Made by a program: the position numbers and the translations under genes. A DNA stretch of 64,000 bases, from contig JACPYX010000004.1 in the NCBI GenBank assembly GCA_016195815.1, forward strand, positions 1 through 64,000, in the 5' to 3' direction. The notes beneath the pieces are model-generated. The model made no database searches. It saw only the letters and a list, made by a program, of their open reading frames with translations, and was not told where the DNA came from. Positions 1-8,764 of this stretch are shown here, in pieces. The DNA is from Chloroflexota bacterium. GTDB lineage: Bacteria; Chloroflexota; Anaerolineae; Anaerolineales; Villigracilaceae. Every line of letters starts with the position of its first letter. Position 1 is the first letter of the stretch.

Positions 1-1
1 C

Positions 2-1234
2 ATAGCCGGGACAAAGGGCAAAGGTTCGGTCAGCGCCCTATGCGCCTCCGCTTTGAAGGTCGCAGGTTTAAAAGTTGGCCTGTACACTTCGCCGCATTTG
101 CTGGATTACACCGAGCGGATTCGTGTCAATGGCCAGCCGATCTCGCATGAGCAATTAATTGAACTGGTTGAGCAAATCAAGCCAGCGGTGGCGAAAATTC
201 CCAAGTTGACAACTTTCGAGATCACGACCGCGCTTGGCTTTTTGGCGTTTGCTCAACAAAAAGCGGACGCGGCGGTGATCGAAGTCGGCCTCGGCGGGCG
301 GCTCGACGCGACCAATGTGATCACGCCAAAAGTTTCGGTCATCACGTCATTATCTTATGATCACATGGCGGTGCTGGGAAATACGCTGGCGCTGATCGCC
401 GGCGAGAAAGCCGGCATCATCAAGCCGGGCGTGCCGGTTGTGTCCGCGCCGCAAAAGGAAGAAGCGCTTGAAGTTTTGGAGCGCGTTGCCAGAGAGAGAA
501 ATGCGCCCTTCACTTTGGTTGGAAAAGATATAACGTATAAGGCTTTGGATCATTCGCTGGATGGGCAAACTCTTCAGTTGGCAATCGGCAGTTGGCAGTT
601 GTCAACAGTCAGCGGTCAGCGGTCAGCGGTCAGCAATCAACTTTCGACCTTCCAACCTTCAACCTTGAACCTTCAACTTCCTTTGCTCGGTTTGCATCAA
701 GTTGAAAACGCGGCCATCGCCTATGTGGCTTTGAAGGCCAGAGGATTAAATATTTCGGACGCGGCCATTCAAAAAGGATTTGCTGAAGTAAAATGGCCGG
801 CCCGTTTTGAAGTTGCGCGGCGCGAGCCGCCGGTGATCTTTGACTCGGCGCATAATCAGGATTCGTTCGAGAAATTGACGCGTACGCTGGAAGATTATTT
901 TCCCGGTCGTCCCGTTTATCTCATCTTCGGCGCGTCGGAAGATAAAAACATCCCCGGCATGTTCGCCGAGATTGCGCCCAAACTTAAACTTTTGCTTGTG
1001 ACCAAAGCGAATCATCCGCGCGCGTTGGAGCCGGAAAAAATTCAGGAGTTGGCGCGGCAGGCCAAAGTCCCGAACGAAGCGGCGGTTCCCGTCGAAGCCG
1101 CGCTGGCGCGTGCGCTGGAAATGTCCGAAAAAGATGGTAGCATTGTTCTGTCTGCCGGAAGTATGTTTGTCACCGCAGAAGTGATGGCGGCCTGGAATAA
1201 ACGGGAATCGGAAATTGGGAATCGGGAATCGTAA
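2..1234 (+). CDS. folC: Folylpolyglutamate synthase/dihydrofolate synthase, 5' partial
   Basis: This Mur-ligase-family enzyme adds glutamate to folates, and usually also to dihydropteroate, using ATP in the cytoplasm. The reading frame is open from base 2 and already contains the ATP-binding loop AGTKGKGSV, so the true start lies upstream and the TTG at 53 is not the start. LYTSPHL, EVGLGGRLDATN and the C-terminal FDSAHNQDS motif fit FolC. 410 residues are in the window. At about bases 583-680 a low-complexity stretch (WQLSTVSGQRSAVSNQLS and following) interrupts the central domain in frame and looks like an inserted repeat. The last residues (RESEIGNRES) are also repeat-derived. The next gene, lon, starts 49 bases downstream. 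Confidence 0.93.
   Translation: MAGTKGKGSVSALCASALKVAGLKVGLYTSPHLLDYTERIRVNGQPISHEQLIELVEQIKPAVAKIPKLTTFEITTALGFLAFAQQKADAAVIEVGLGGRLDATNVITPKVSVITSLSYDHMAVLGNTLALIAGEKAGIIKPGVPVVSAPQKEEALEVLERVARERNAPFTLVGKDITYKALDHSLDGQTLQLAIGSWQLSTVSGQRSAVSNQLSTFQPSTLNLQLPLLGLHQVENAAIAYVALKARGLNISDAAIQKGFAEVKWPARFEVARREPPVIFDSAHNQDSFEKLTRTLEDYFPGRPVYLIFGASEDKNIPGMFAEIAPKLKLLLVTKANHPRALEPEKIQELARQAKVPNEAAVPVEAALARALEMSEKDGSIVLSAGSMFVTAEVMAAWNKRESEIGNRES
583..680 (+). repeat. Low-complexity repeat inside folC
   Basis: A run of cagttgg and ggtcagc units is followed by pyrimidine-rich ccttcaacc units. It keeps the folC frame open and adds about 30 residues rich in Ser, Gln, Thr and Leu. The composition differs sharply from the flanking codons. 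Confidence 0.6.
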
Positions 1235-1273
1235 ATGCCCGTCCCAAAATCCCGACTCTCGATTCTCGAATAA
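1200..1273. repeat. GGGAATCGG-type repeat at the folC 3' end
   Basis: Short ggaatcgg/gggaatcg units form the last codons of folC. They are followed by the inverted pyrimidine-rich form (ccgactctcgattctcg). The same repeat, translated to [11 protein letters not shown], occurs inside uvrA near 44945-45030. Confidence 0.55.
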
Positions 1274-1283
1274 CGAGTGATCA

Positions 1284-3761
1284 ATGAATCAAAACGACTG
1301 GAACGAAGAAGAAGATAATTTCAATTTGGCGCTTTCGCAGCGCACTGAAGAGTTATATCGCGTGCCGAATCATGAAGCCGGTGAAGATGGCATGATCGAA
1401 GCGGTGGTATTGCCGCTGCGCGATTTAGTGGTGTTCCCGCGCATGGTTTCGCCGATCTTTGTGGGGCGCGAGGCTTCGTTATTGGCCGCGCAGGACGCGC
1501 AGGCCAAAAATCAAACCGTGATCGGCCTCGTGCAAAAAGACCCGGAGATCGAAGACCCAAAGCCGGCGGACTTTTTGACGATTGGGATCGAGATGGCGGT
1601 CGGGCGTTTGCTTTCGATGCCGGACGGCGCTTCGTCCGCGCTCGTGCAGGGACGCCGCCGTGTTGAGATCGTGGAATTTATGCGCGTCAAACCGTTCATG
1701 AAAGTGCGCGCCCGCGTCATCTTCGAGCCGACAACGGCCGACCGCCAAACGCAGGCGCTCATGCGCTCGGTGCTTGACCTGTTCGACCGCTGCGTTCAGC
1801 TCGATCGCTCCATCCCGGAAGAGGCGCATCTCTTTGCCATGAACATCGCCGAACCCGGCTGGCTGGCGGATATGATCGCCACGTCACTTTCGCTGAATTA
1901 CGATGCCAGGCAAAGTTTGTTGACCCTGCTTGACCCGCGCGGACGTTTGCAGGCGGTCAATAAAATTCTGGCGCAGGAAGTGGACGTGCTCGAACTCGAA
2001 GACGAAATCCATTCGCGCGTGCAGAATGAAGTGGATAAATCTCAGCGCGAGTTTTATCTGCGCGAGCAGATGCGCCAGATCCAAAGCGAGTTGGGCGAAG
2101 GCGATATCTTCACGCGCGACGCTGCTGAGTTGAAGAAAAAGATCGAAGCCGCGAACTTGCCCGAGGAGGCAAAGTCTGTGGCCATGAAAGAACTGGAGCG
2201 GCTGAATCAAATGCCGCCCATGGCTCCCGAAGTCGGCATCATCCGCACTTATATTGACTGGATCGTTGACCTGCCATGGAACAAGTCTACGCCGGACAAC
2301 CTGGATGTCAAACACGCCTCAAAAATTTTGGAGCGCGATCATTATGGTTTGAAGAAAGCCAAGGAACGCATCCTCGAATATATCGCGGTGCGCTCGCTCA
2401 AACCGAAGAAGGAACGCCAGCCGATTCTATGTTTTGTCGGGCCGCCCGGAACGGGCAAGACTTCACTCGGACGTTCGATTGCCGACGCGTTGGGCCGCAA
2501 GTTCGTGCGCGTCTCGCTGGGCGGCATCCGCGATGAAGCTGAAATTCGCGGCCATCGCCGCACGTACATCGGCGCACTGCCCGGACGGATTATCCAAACC
2601 ATGAAGCGCGCCGGAACGTCCAATCCGCTTTTTATGCTCGATGAGATTGACAAGTTGTATTCCGATTTCCGCGGCGACCCGGCTTCGGCCATGCTCGAAG
2701 TGCTCGATCCCGAACAGAACAATGCCTTCAGCGATCATTATCTCGAACTGGACTTTGATCTTTCAAAGGTCATGTTCGTGACGACCGCCAATTATCTCGG
2801 CTCAATCCCGCCCGCGCTTCTCGACCGCATGGAAGTGATCGAGTTCCCGGGCTATATCGAAGAAGAAAAACTTGAGATTGCCAATCGTTATCTCATTCCG
2901 CGCCAGATCGAAGAGAACGGCATCACCGACATCGGTCTGACCTTCGAGCCTGGCGCGCTCCAGCGCGTTATCCGCGAATATACATTTGAAGCGGGTGTCC
3001 GCAATCTCGAACGCGAGATCGGGCGCATCGCGCGCAAAGTGGCGCGGCTCAAAGCCGAGGATAAAAAATATCCGACTGCCATCTCCGCTGACCTGATCGA
3101 AAAGTTCCTCGACCCGCCGCAATACATTCCGCCCGAAATGGAAAAAGCAGACGAGGTCGGCGTGGTGCAATCGCTGGCGTGGACGGAAAACGGCGGCGAG
3201 ATCATGGCCGTCGAAGTGGCGGTGCTGGAGGGCAAAGGCTCATTGCAAATGACCGGCCAGTTGGGCGAGGTGATGCAAGAGTCCGGGCAGGCCGCGCTGA
3301 CTTACATCAAATCACGCGCCGGCGCACTCGGCATCGAATTGGAAGTCTTCGAGCGCATGGACATCCACCTGCATATGCCCGAAGGCGCGATCCCAAAAGA
3401 TGGGCCATCCGCTGGAATCACCATTGCGACCGGCATGATCTCCGCGCTGACCGGGCGGCCCGTCTATCGTCACATTGGCATGACGGGCGAGATCACCCTG
3501 CGCGGACGCGTCCTGCCGATCGGCGGTGTGCGCGAAAAAGTTTTGGCGGCGCATCGCGCCGGACTGAAAGTGGTACTGCTCCCCGAAAAGAATCTCAAGG
3601 ATTTGCATGACGTGCCGAAGACAGTCAAAGCAGAATTGAAGATCGTTCCGGTTACACACATGGATCAGGTGATTGATGTTGCCATCGCACCCGATCCGGT
3701 CATCGAGCCGCCGCGTCCGCGCAAGCGAAATGAAGAACCGGCCGAGGAAGAACAAAATTAA
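1284..3761 (+). CDS. lon: ATP-dependent Lon protease
   Basis: Lon is a cytoplasmic AAA+ serine protease that degrades misfolded and regulatory proteins. The 825 residues show the N-terminal LON domain (about 40-235), a helical linker, the AAA+ module with Walker A GPPGTGKTS near residue 385 and Walker B FMLDEIDKL, and the C-terminal protease domain. The Ser-Lys dyad is visible: Ser709 in PKDGPSAGI and Lys752 in GGVREKVLAAH, 43 residues apart as in characterised Lon proteases. The start ATG follows a repeat-rich spacer with no clear ribosome binding site. A perfect inverted repeat follows the stop. Confidence 0.97.
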   Translation: MNQNDWNEEEDNFNLALSQRTEELYRVPNHEAGEDGMIEAVVLPLRDLVVFPRMVSPIFVGREASLLAAQDAQAKNQTVIGLVQKDPEIEDPKPADFLTIGIEMAVGRLLSMPDGASSALVQGRRRVEIVEFMRVKPFMKVRARVIFEPTTADRQTQALMRSVLDLFDRCVQLDRSIPEEAHLFAMNIAEPGWLADMIATSLSLNYDARQSLLTLLDPRGRLQAVNKILAQEVDVLELEDEIHSRVQNEVDKSQREFYLREQMRQIQSELGEGDIFTRDAAELKKKIEAANLPEEAKSVAMKELERLNQMPPMAPEVGIIRTYIDWIVDLPWNKSTPDNLDVKHASKILERDHYGLKKAKERILEYIAVRSLKPKKERQPILCFVGPPGTGKTSLGRSIADALGRKFVRVSLGGIRDEAEIRGHRRTYIGALPGRIIQTMKRAGTSNPLFMLDEIDKLYSDFRGDPASAMLEVLDPEQNNAFSDHYLELDFDLSKVMFVTTANYLGSIPPALLDRMEVIEFPGYIEEEKLEIANRYLIPRQIEENGITDIGLTFEPGALQRVIREYTFEAGVRNLEREIGRIARKVARLKAEDKKYPTAISADLIEKFLDPPQYIPPEMEKADEVGVVQSLAWTENGGEIMAVEVAVLEGKGSLQMTGQLGEVMQESGQAALTYIKSRAGALGIELEVFERMDIHLHMPEGAIPKDGPSAGITIATGMISALTGRPVYRHIGMTGEITLRGRVLPIGGVREKVLAAHRAGLKVVLLPEKNLKDLHDVPKTVKAELKIVPVTHMDQVIDVAIAPDPVIEPPRPRKRNEEPAEEEQN

Positions 3762-3771
3762 TCGAGGAGTC

Positions 3772-3801
3772 AAGGTCAAAGGTTGTACAACCTTTGACCT
3801 T
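3772..3801 (+). terminator. Inverted repeat after lon, possible terminator
   Basis: A 14-bp perfect stem (AAGGTCAAAGGTTG and its complement around TA) lies 10 bases after the lon stop. Only a broken T-rich tract (cgccttttgactttt) follows, so termination is plausible but not certain. Confidence 0.45.
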
Positions 3802-3829
3802 CGCCTTTTGACTTTTAGTATGAGGCTTT

Positions 3830-4651
3830 ATGGCAATTTCCTTGAAAGATAAAGTGGTGATCATCACCGGCGCATCGTCCGGCTTCGGCGAAGATGCGGC
3901 CATATTATTCGCGCGCCAAGGTTGTAAAGTGGTATTGGCCGCGCGCCGCATTGAACGTTTGCAGGTTTTGGCTGAGAAGATACAAAAAGAGGGCGGCGAA
4001 GCAGTCGCGATTCCGGTAGATGTTACCGACCGAAATGAAATTCAAGTGATGGTTGAATCTGCAATTGACCTTTACGGCCAGGTTGATATTCTCTTCAATA
4101 ACGCCGGCTTTGGCCGCCTCGACTGGCTCGAAAATCTCGACCCCGCGCGCGACATCGAAACGCAAATGGATGTCAACCTGTTGGGATTAGCGCAAGTCAC
4201 GCGCGCGGTGCTTCCGCACATGCTTGAAAGAAAATCCGGACACATCATTAATATGTCCTCTGTTGCGGGCTGGATCGCCGCGCCGCTTTACACGATTTAT
4301 TCCGCCACAAAATTCGGCGTGCGCGGCTTCACCGATTCTTTGCGCCGCGAAGTTGCGCCGTTTGGCATTCATGTCTCCGGCATTTATCCCGGCCCGGCCG
4401 CCACGGAGTTTGGCCGGCACATCGGGAAAAATCCTGCGCGGAAAAGTCTCAACCGATTTAAAGGCCTGGCAATGACCTCCGAATATGTCGCGCGCCGCGT
4501 CGTACAGCTTGCAAAGTCGCCGCGCCGCGTGGTCATCATTCCGTGGTGGTATAACGCCTTGATCGGGCTTGACATTTTTGCGCCCGCCCTCGTGGATTGG
4601 TTCTTGAAAGTTTCTTTCACCGCACAAAATCACAGATTGGATTCGAAATGA
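3830..4651 (+). CDS. Short-chain dehydrogenase/reductase
   Basis: A classical SDR oxidoreductase using NAD(P)(H); the substrate is not evident. The 273 residues form one Rossmann domain with the cofactor motif TGASSGFG (13-20), NNAG near residue 91, the catalytic Ser in NMSSVAGW and the YSATK (YxxxK) motif. AARR after strand beta2 suggests NADP(H) preference. The C-terminal 50 residues contain a hydrophobic, Trp-rich stretch (IIPWWYNALIGLDIF) that may associate with the membrane, as in DltE/YqjQ-like SDRs. The stop overlaps the next start as ATGA, so it is probably translationally coupled to the M24 peptidase. Confidence 0.9.
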   Translation: MAISLKDKVVIITGASSGFGEDAAILFARQGCKVVLAARRIERLQVLAEKIQKEGGEAVAIPVDVTDRNEIQVMVESAIDLYGQVDILFNNAGFGRLDWLENLDPARDIETQMDVNLLGLAQVTRAVLPHMLERKSGHIINMSSVAGWIAAPLYTIYSATKFGVRGFTDSLRREVAPFGIHVSGIYPGPAATEFGRHIGKNPARKSLNRFKGLAMTSEYVARRVVQLAKSPRRVVIIPWWYNALIGLDIFAPALVDWFLKVSFTAQNHRLDSK

Positions 4652-5754
4652 CATCATCCCGACTTGACCAACTCAACGCTTCCCTGCGGACCTTCAAGCT
4701 GGACGCCGTTGCTTTGAATCCCGGCCCCACATTGACCTACCTCACTGGCTTGCATTTCCATCTCATGGAGCGGCCGGTGGTCTTGCTTTACGCAGTCGGC
4801 AAAGACCCGGTCATTGTGCTGCCTGAACTTGAAATGCCAAAAGCGAATCTCTTTCCGTATAAAGTCAACGCGTTCGCGTACGGCGAGAATCCGGCGGAAT
4901 GGGATTCGGTTTTCCGTAAGGCAGTCCAATCGTTGAATCTCGATGGCAAAAAAATTGGCGTCGAGCCGCGCCAAATGCGCCTGCTGGAATTTCGCCATGT
5001 CAAAGCCGGCGCGCCCGAAGCGGATTTTCCGGACGCGTCCGGGGCGTTGTCCGCGCTGCGTTTGTGCAAAGACCCGGCTGAGGTCCAGAAAATGAAGCGG
5101 GCGGTCAAGGTCGCGCAGGATGCGCTCGAGGCCACTATCCCGTTCATCAAGATCGGGATGACCGAAAAAGAAATTGCCGCCGAATTAAATGTTCAATTGC
5201 TCAAACATGGCTCTGAATCTGAATTGCCATTCCCGCCGATCGTTTCGGCTGGCCCGAATTCTGCCAACCCGCACGCCTCGCCCTCCGATAGAAAACTTCA
5301 GCGCGGCGATTTGCTGGTGGTGGATTGGGGCGCGACGGTGGACGGTTATATTTCAGATCTGACGCGTACGTTTGCGGTGGGGGAGGCGGACGCGGAACTG
5401 AAGAAGATCACGCAGGTTGTGCTGAACGCGAATGAGGCTGGGCGCGCGGCGGGCAAACCTGGCATCCCATGCGCGGACGTGGATAAGGCCGCGCGCGCTG
5501 TGATCGAGAAGGCCGGTTACGGAAAATATTTTACGCATCGCACCGGTCACGGCATTGGCATGGAAGGGCACGAAGAACCTTATATGCGCGGCGATAATAT
5601 GCAATTGCTCGCACCCGGCATGGCCTACACTGTTGAACCCGGAATTTATCTCCCCGATCGCGGCGGCGCGCGCATTGAAGATAATGTGGTCGTCACGAAA
5701 GACGGCGTGGAGGTCTTGAGCGACATGCCGCGCGAATTGCGCGTGGTGGGATGA
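4648..5754 (+). CDS. M24 family aminopeptidase (Xaa-Pro type)
   Basis: A cytoplasmic metallopeptidase of the M24 pita-bread fold, probably removing N-terminal residues before proline. I chose the ATG at 4648, which overlaps the upstream stop as ATGA, rather than the in-frame GTG-like codon at 4597; this gives 368 residues. The N-terminal creatinase-like domain (1-130) is followed by the catalytic domain with metal ligands in VVDWGATVDGYISDLTRTF (two Asp), HRTGHGIGMEGHE (His), VEPGIYL (Glu) and ARIEDNVVVT (Glu). The next gene overlaps its stop as ATGA. Confidence 0.93.
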   Translation: MTSSRLDQLNASLRTFKLDAVALNPGPTLTYLTGLHFHLMERPVVLLYAVGKDPVIVLPELEMPKANLFPYKVNAFAYGENPAEWDSVFRKAVQSLNLDGKKIGVEPRQMRLLEFRHVKAGAPEADFPDASGALSALRLCKDPAEVQKMKRAVKVAQDALEATIPFIKIGMTEKEIAAELNVQLLKHGSESELPFPPIVSAGPNSANPHASPSDRKLQRGDLLVVDWGATVDGYISDLTRTFAVGEADAELKKITQVVLNANEAGRAAGKPGIPCADVDKAARAVIEKAGYGKYFTHRTGHGIGMEGHEEPYMRGDNMQLLAPGMAYTVEPGIYLPDRGGARIEDNVVVTKDGVEVLSDMPRELRVVG

Positions 5755-6929
5755 GCGGAAAAAAACTTTTGATCCTGCTTTTAGCGGGCCTGGCTGTTTT
5801 GACCGGCCTGCTTTTTCTTTTCAAGGGCGCAGACGCCTGGCAGTTTTGGAATATTCCCACGCTCGAGCCGCCCTTTGCAGATGCCAGAATCCTTACGGCT
5901 TCATCCGAGTCTTACGCGCTTGGTTACGATCCTGAGATCAACAACCCGCGCGATCCGCTTGACCGTCCCTTCAACCTGCCTTCGATTTGGAAGCTGATTT
6001 TTTTAACCGGGATCAATCAGAGTTTTACTGTCGCGCTGGCGGGATTTTTTATTGCCTGCTTTTTTCTAGCTCTGATTTTATTTCCTGCCCGCCTCTCTCT
6101 GCCCGCCGCCGTATTGTCTGCGTTGGCGGCCTTCTCTCCGCCGGTCATGCTTGCCATTGAACGCGGCAACGTGGACCTCTTCGTTTTTTTTATCTGCGCG
6201 CTCGCCCTGGCTACGATGGAGCGCAAATGGGTTCTTTCTTCCGCGCTTATGGGATTTGCTGTACTGCTAAAAATATATCCTCTCTTTGGTTTGAGTTCGT
6301 TCCTGGGCATGGAGAGAACCCGCTTCTACAAATTCGCCGCGGCAATGACAATAGCCTTCCTGATCTACGCGGCATTGACCTTCAATAATTTTCGCCACAT
6401 CTTTTCCAATACCGAAAAAGGCTTTACTGTCTCCTATGGCGCGGCGGTCCTGCCGCTTTTTATCGGCCAACTGACCCAATCCCGAACTCTTATGGCCGCG
6501 GCGGTTGTCGGCGCTTATTTGCTGGTCTTTCTGATTTTGGCCGCCTGCCTCTATTTCGTTGATCGCTGCAATGAGTTGTTGCCTGTTGAAGAGACCGCTT
6601 CGCTCGCGGCTTTCCGTCTCGGCGCCGGCATTTACCTCGGCACGTTTTTGCTCGGCAATAACTGGGACTACCGCCTGATCTTCCTGCTCTTCACCTTGCC
6701 TCAACTTGTCGAGTGGGCGCGGCACAGCCGCATGGCTGGATACACTTTATCAGCGGTTCTATTATCCTTTGCCTATTTTTGGTTTAGAAATATTTCGCCT
6801 GCTTATTTTCTTGATGAACTTGCCAATTGGTTTGTATTTACAGGCTTGATTTATCTTTTCCTCTCCTCCGCGCCCGATTGGATCAAAACGGAAATTCACG
6901 CTTTCTTTCGTAAGATGACTTTCAGATAA
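5751..6929 (+). CDS. GT87-like (DUF2029) integral membrane glycosyltransferase
   Basis: A 392-residue polytopic membrane protein with about ten hydrophobic segments. The sequence ERGNVDLFVFFICALAL followed by LKIYPL resembles the GT87/DUF2029 family, whose known members are polyprenyl-phosphate-dependent mannosyl- or arabinosyltransferases. The substrate here cannot be told. The start overlaps the M24 peptidase stop as ATGA, so it is the last gene of a three-gene run. The family call rests on these motifs only. Confidence 0.72.
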   Translation: MSGKKLLILLLAGLAVLTGLLFLFKGADAWQFWNIPTLEPPFADARILTASSESYALGYDPEINNPRDPLDRPFNLPSIWKLIFLTGINQSFTVALAGFFIACFFLALILFPARLSLPAAVLSALAAFSPPVMLAIERGNVDLFVFFICALALATMERKWVLSSALMGFAVLLKIYPLFGLSSFLGMERTRFYKFAAAMTIAFLIYAALTFNNFRHIFSNTEKGFTVSYGAAVLPLFIGQLTQSRTLMAAAVVGAYLLVFLILAACLYFVDRCNELLPVEETASLAAFRLGAGIYLGTFLLGNNWDYRLIFLLFTLPQLVEWARHSRMAGYTLSAVLLSFAYFWFRNISPAYFLDELANWFVFTGLIYLFLSSAPDWIKTEIHAFFRKMTFR

Positions 6930-7099
6930 AAATAGATATCCGAATCCGGCTTTCCAATCCATGCTGCCGATTTGCTGTTCGGGCATTTAATGCTGGAGGG
7001 CAAAGGCCGGGCTTTCATGGATTGCGATATTCGCAAGAGGTCCGGCGAAAAAATCGCTGGAAGAGTTTTTGAAAAGCAAAACGAGTTTTCGATTTACCA
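6930..7099. other. Intergenic region before the hcs leader
   Basis: No gene, recognisable repeat or strong hairpin is visible here. The region separates the GT87-like gene from the promoter at 7100. Confidence 0.5.
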
Positions 7100-7137
7100 T
7101 TGACACATTTTGCAACAGTAGTAAAATACCGCCCAAT
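7100..7137 (+). promoter_or_regulatory. Promoter of the hcs leader transcript
   Basis: TTGACA (7100-7105), a 16-bp spacer and TAAAAT (7122-7127) form a near-consensus sigma70-type promoter. The leader ATG is at 7138, 10 bases after the -10 box, so the predicted transcript starts at most a few bases before the ATG. The segment after the -10 (ACCGCCCAATATGTTTAG) is identical to the argG leader. Confidence 0.8.
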
Positions 7138-7245
7138 ATGTTTAGAGACCAAGCAAGTATCTTCATGAAGGCCAACGCCAAGCGCAAGCCCACTTCTGCA
7201 ACTTCGGTTGTCGGATTTGGGCATGTTCGGTTAAACAGGAAATAA
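7138..7245 (+). CDS. Putative Lys/Arg-rich leader peptide of the lysine operon
   Basis: A 35-codon ORF lies directly after the promoter, with no room for a ribosome binding site. It carries Lys at residues 11, 15, 17 and 35 and Arg at 3, 16, 31 and 34; residues 15-17 are K-R-K and the last codon before TAA is AAA (Lys). The argG leader has the same length and the same first two codons. A small hairpin (TAAGCAA, loop GGTA, TTGCTTTA) overlaps the stop codon. A role in attenuation is inferred from layout and composition; no translation evidence is available. Confidence 0.6.
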   Translation: MFRDQASIFMKANAKRKPTSATSVVGFGHVRLNRK

Positions 7246-7285
7246 GCAAGGTATTGCTTTAACTTTTTATATCTACCTGTCAACC

Positions 7286-7320
7286 AAACGCTCTCCGATA
7301 ACGGAGAGCGTTTTTTTATT
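7286..7320 (+). terminator. Intrinsic terminator/attenuator before hcs
   Basis: A perfect 12-bp stem (AAACGCTCTCCG, loop ATAA, complement) is followed by a T-run. It stands 40 bases after the leader stop and about 48 bases before hcs, so it would stop transcription before the operon unless prevented. A second nested hairpin (TTGGAG..GAAGC..GCTTC..CTCCAA, about 7320-7350) follows it. Confidence 0.85.
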
Positions 7321-7365
7321 TTGGAGTCCTGAAGCTCGCTTCTGCGCTCCAAAAAGGGAAAACCT

Positions 7366-8748
7366 ATGATCGAGATTCTGGATACAACTTTACGAGAAGG
7401 CGAGCAAACGCCATACGTCAATTTCACGATTGACGAGAAGCTTCACATCGCGCGCCTACTGGACCAGATCGGCGTGGACATGATCGAGGCTGGCGACCCC
7501 TCCGTTTCGCCGAATGTAGCGGCGGCCATCGAACGCATCGCTTCTCTCGGACTTCAAGCCGAGATCGTTGCCCATTCGATTGCTTCACGCCCGGGCATTG
7601 ACCGCGCCAAGGCCTGCGGTGCAAACCGCGTGGCGATCTTTTATGCCACCTCGAACATCCATTTGGACGCGAAATTGCATAAAACGCAGGAGCAGGCGAT
7701 TGACATTATCACCGGGCATGTCGCCTACGCGCGCGGACTGGGTTTGAAAGTCCGCTACACGCCCGAAGACGCGACGCGCACCGATTTTGAATTTCTCGTC
7801 CGCGTGTGCAACGCCGCGCTTGAGGCGGGCGCAGACCGCATCAGTTTTGCGGATACGCTGGGCATTATGCAGCCGCATATTTTTTATGAGCGCGTGTGCG
7901 CCCTGCGGGAGAGACTGCTTCCCTGCAAAATTGACCTGCATTGCCACGATGATTACGGTCTTGCGCTGGCAAATGCCATGGCGGGTATCCGCGCGGGCGC
8001 CGATTGCATCCACACTACGGTCAACGGGCTTGGCGAACGCACAGGCATCCCGGATTTGGCGGAGACAGTGGTCGCATTTCATAATCTTGAAGGAGTGAAG
8101 AAATACAACCTCGAACCTTTGATGTCCATCTCGAATTATCTCGAAAACGTATCGGGCTTTTTTATGGCTCCCAACAAACCCATCACGGGACAGAATGCCT
8201 TCACCCACAAAAGCGGAGTCCACACGAACGGCGTTCTTAAAGACCCGCGCACGTATGAACCGTTCGATCCGTCTATATTGGGGCGCGAGCGCAAGATTGT
8301 GATTGATAAATACACGGGCAAGAGCGCGGTGCAGTCCCGTTTGGATGAATACGGCATCGAGGTCAGCGCGGCGGAACTGGAAGTGATCGTTTCGCGCATC
8401 AAAAATATCGGCGACCAGCGCAAACAATTATTCGACACAGACATCATCGAGATCGCCGAGCATGTGACAGGACGCGAGATTGATGTCATTCCGCACGACA
8501 TCAGCGCGCTGGTGATGCTTGAAGTCGAATCGCATGTTTACACTTCTTCAGTGGTGCGCCGTTTGCGCGGCTTTGCGAACGTGAGCAATGTCTATGAGAT
8601 CACGGGTGATTACGACATCAGCGCCTTTGTCAACGTGGAGAATGTGATGGCATTGAATAACCTGATCGAGGAAGTCCGCACTGTGCAGGGGGTCAAACGC
8701 ACCGATACGCGCATGGTGTTGAAAAAATATAACGGCAACGGCAAGTAA
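7366..8748 (+). CDS. hcs: Homocitrate synthase with C-terminal RAM domain
   Basis: Condenses 2-oxoglutarate with acetyl-CoA to homocitrate, the first step of the alpha-aminoadipate lysine pathway. The TIM-barrel DRE-TIM domain shows DTTLREGEQTP at residues 6-16 and the metal-binding DLHCHDDYG, then NGLGERTGIPDLAE and HKSGVHTNG. The last 75 residues or so (ALVMLEVESH onward) resemble a RAM/Lrp-type ligand-binding domain, as described for Sulfolobus homocitrate synthase, and could mediate lysine feedback. 2-Isopropylmalate or citramalate synthase are alternatives by family, but the following homoaconitase, homoisocitrate dehydrogenase and lysX favour homocitrate. First gene after the leader/terminator; hacA follows after 16 bases. 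Confidence 0.9.
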   Translation: MIEILDTTLREGEQTPYVNFTIDEKLHIARLLDQIGVDMIEAGDPSVSPNVAAAIERIASLGLQAEIVAHSIASRPGIDRAKACGANRVAIFYATSNIHLDAKLHKTQEQAIDIITGHVAYARGLGLKVRYTPEDATRTDFEFLVRVCNAALEAGADRISFADTLGIMQPHIFYERVCALRERLLPCKIDLHCHDDYGLALANAMAGIRAGADCIHTTVNGLGERTGIPDLAETVVAFHNLEGVKKYNLEPLMSISNYLENVSGFFMAPNKPITGQNAFTHKSGVHTNGVLKDPRTYEPFDPSILGRERKIVIDKYTGKSAVQSRLDEYGIEVSAAELEVIVSRIKNIGDQRKQLFDTDIIEIAEHVTGREIDVIPHDISALVMLEVESHVYTSSVVRRLRGFANVSNVYEITGDYDISAFVNVENVMALNNLIEEVRTVQGVKRTDTRMVLKKYNGNGK

Positions 8749-8764
8749 AACCAAAGGAGAAGTG

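Noticed and set aside
7138-7330. T-box riboswitch before hcs (and 12682-12846 before argG)
   Set aside because: No T-box sequence AGGGTGGNACCGCG or specifier-loop structure is visible; a leader ORF explains the region better.
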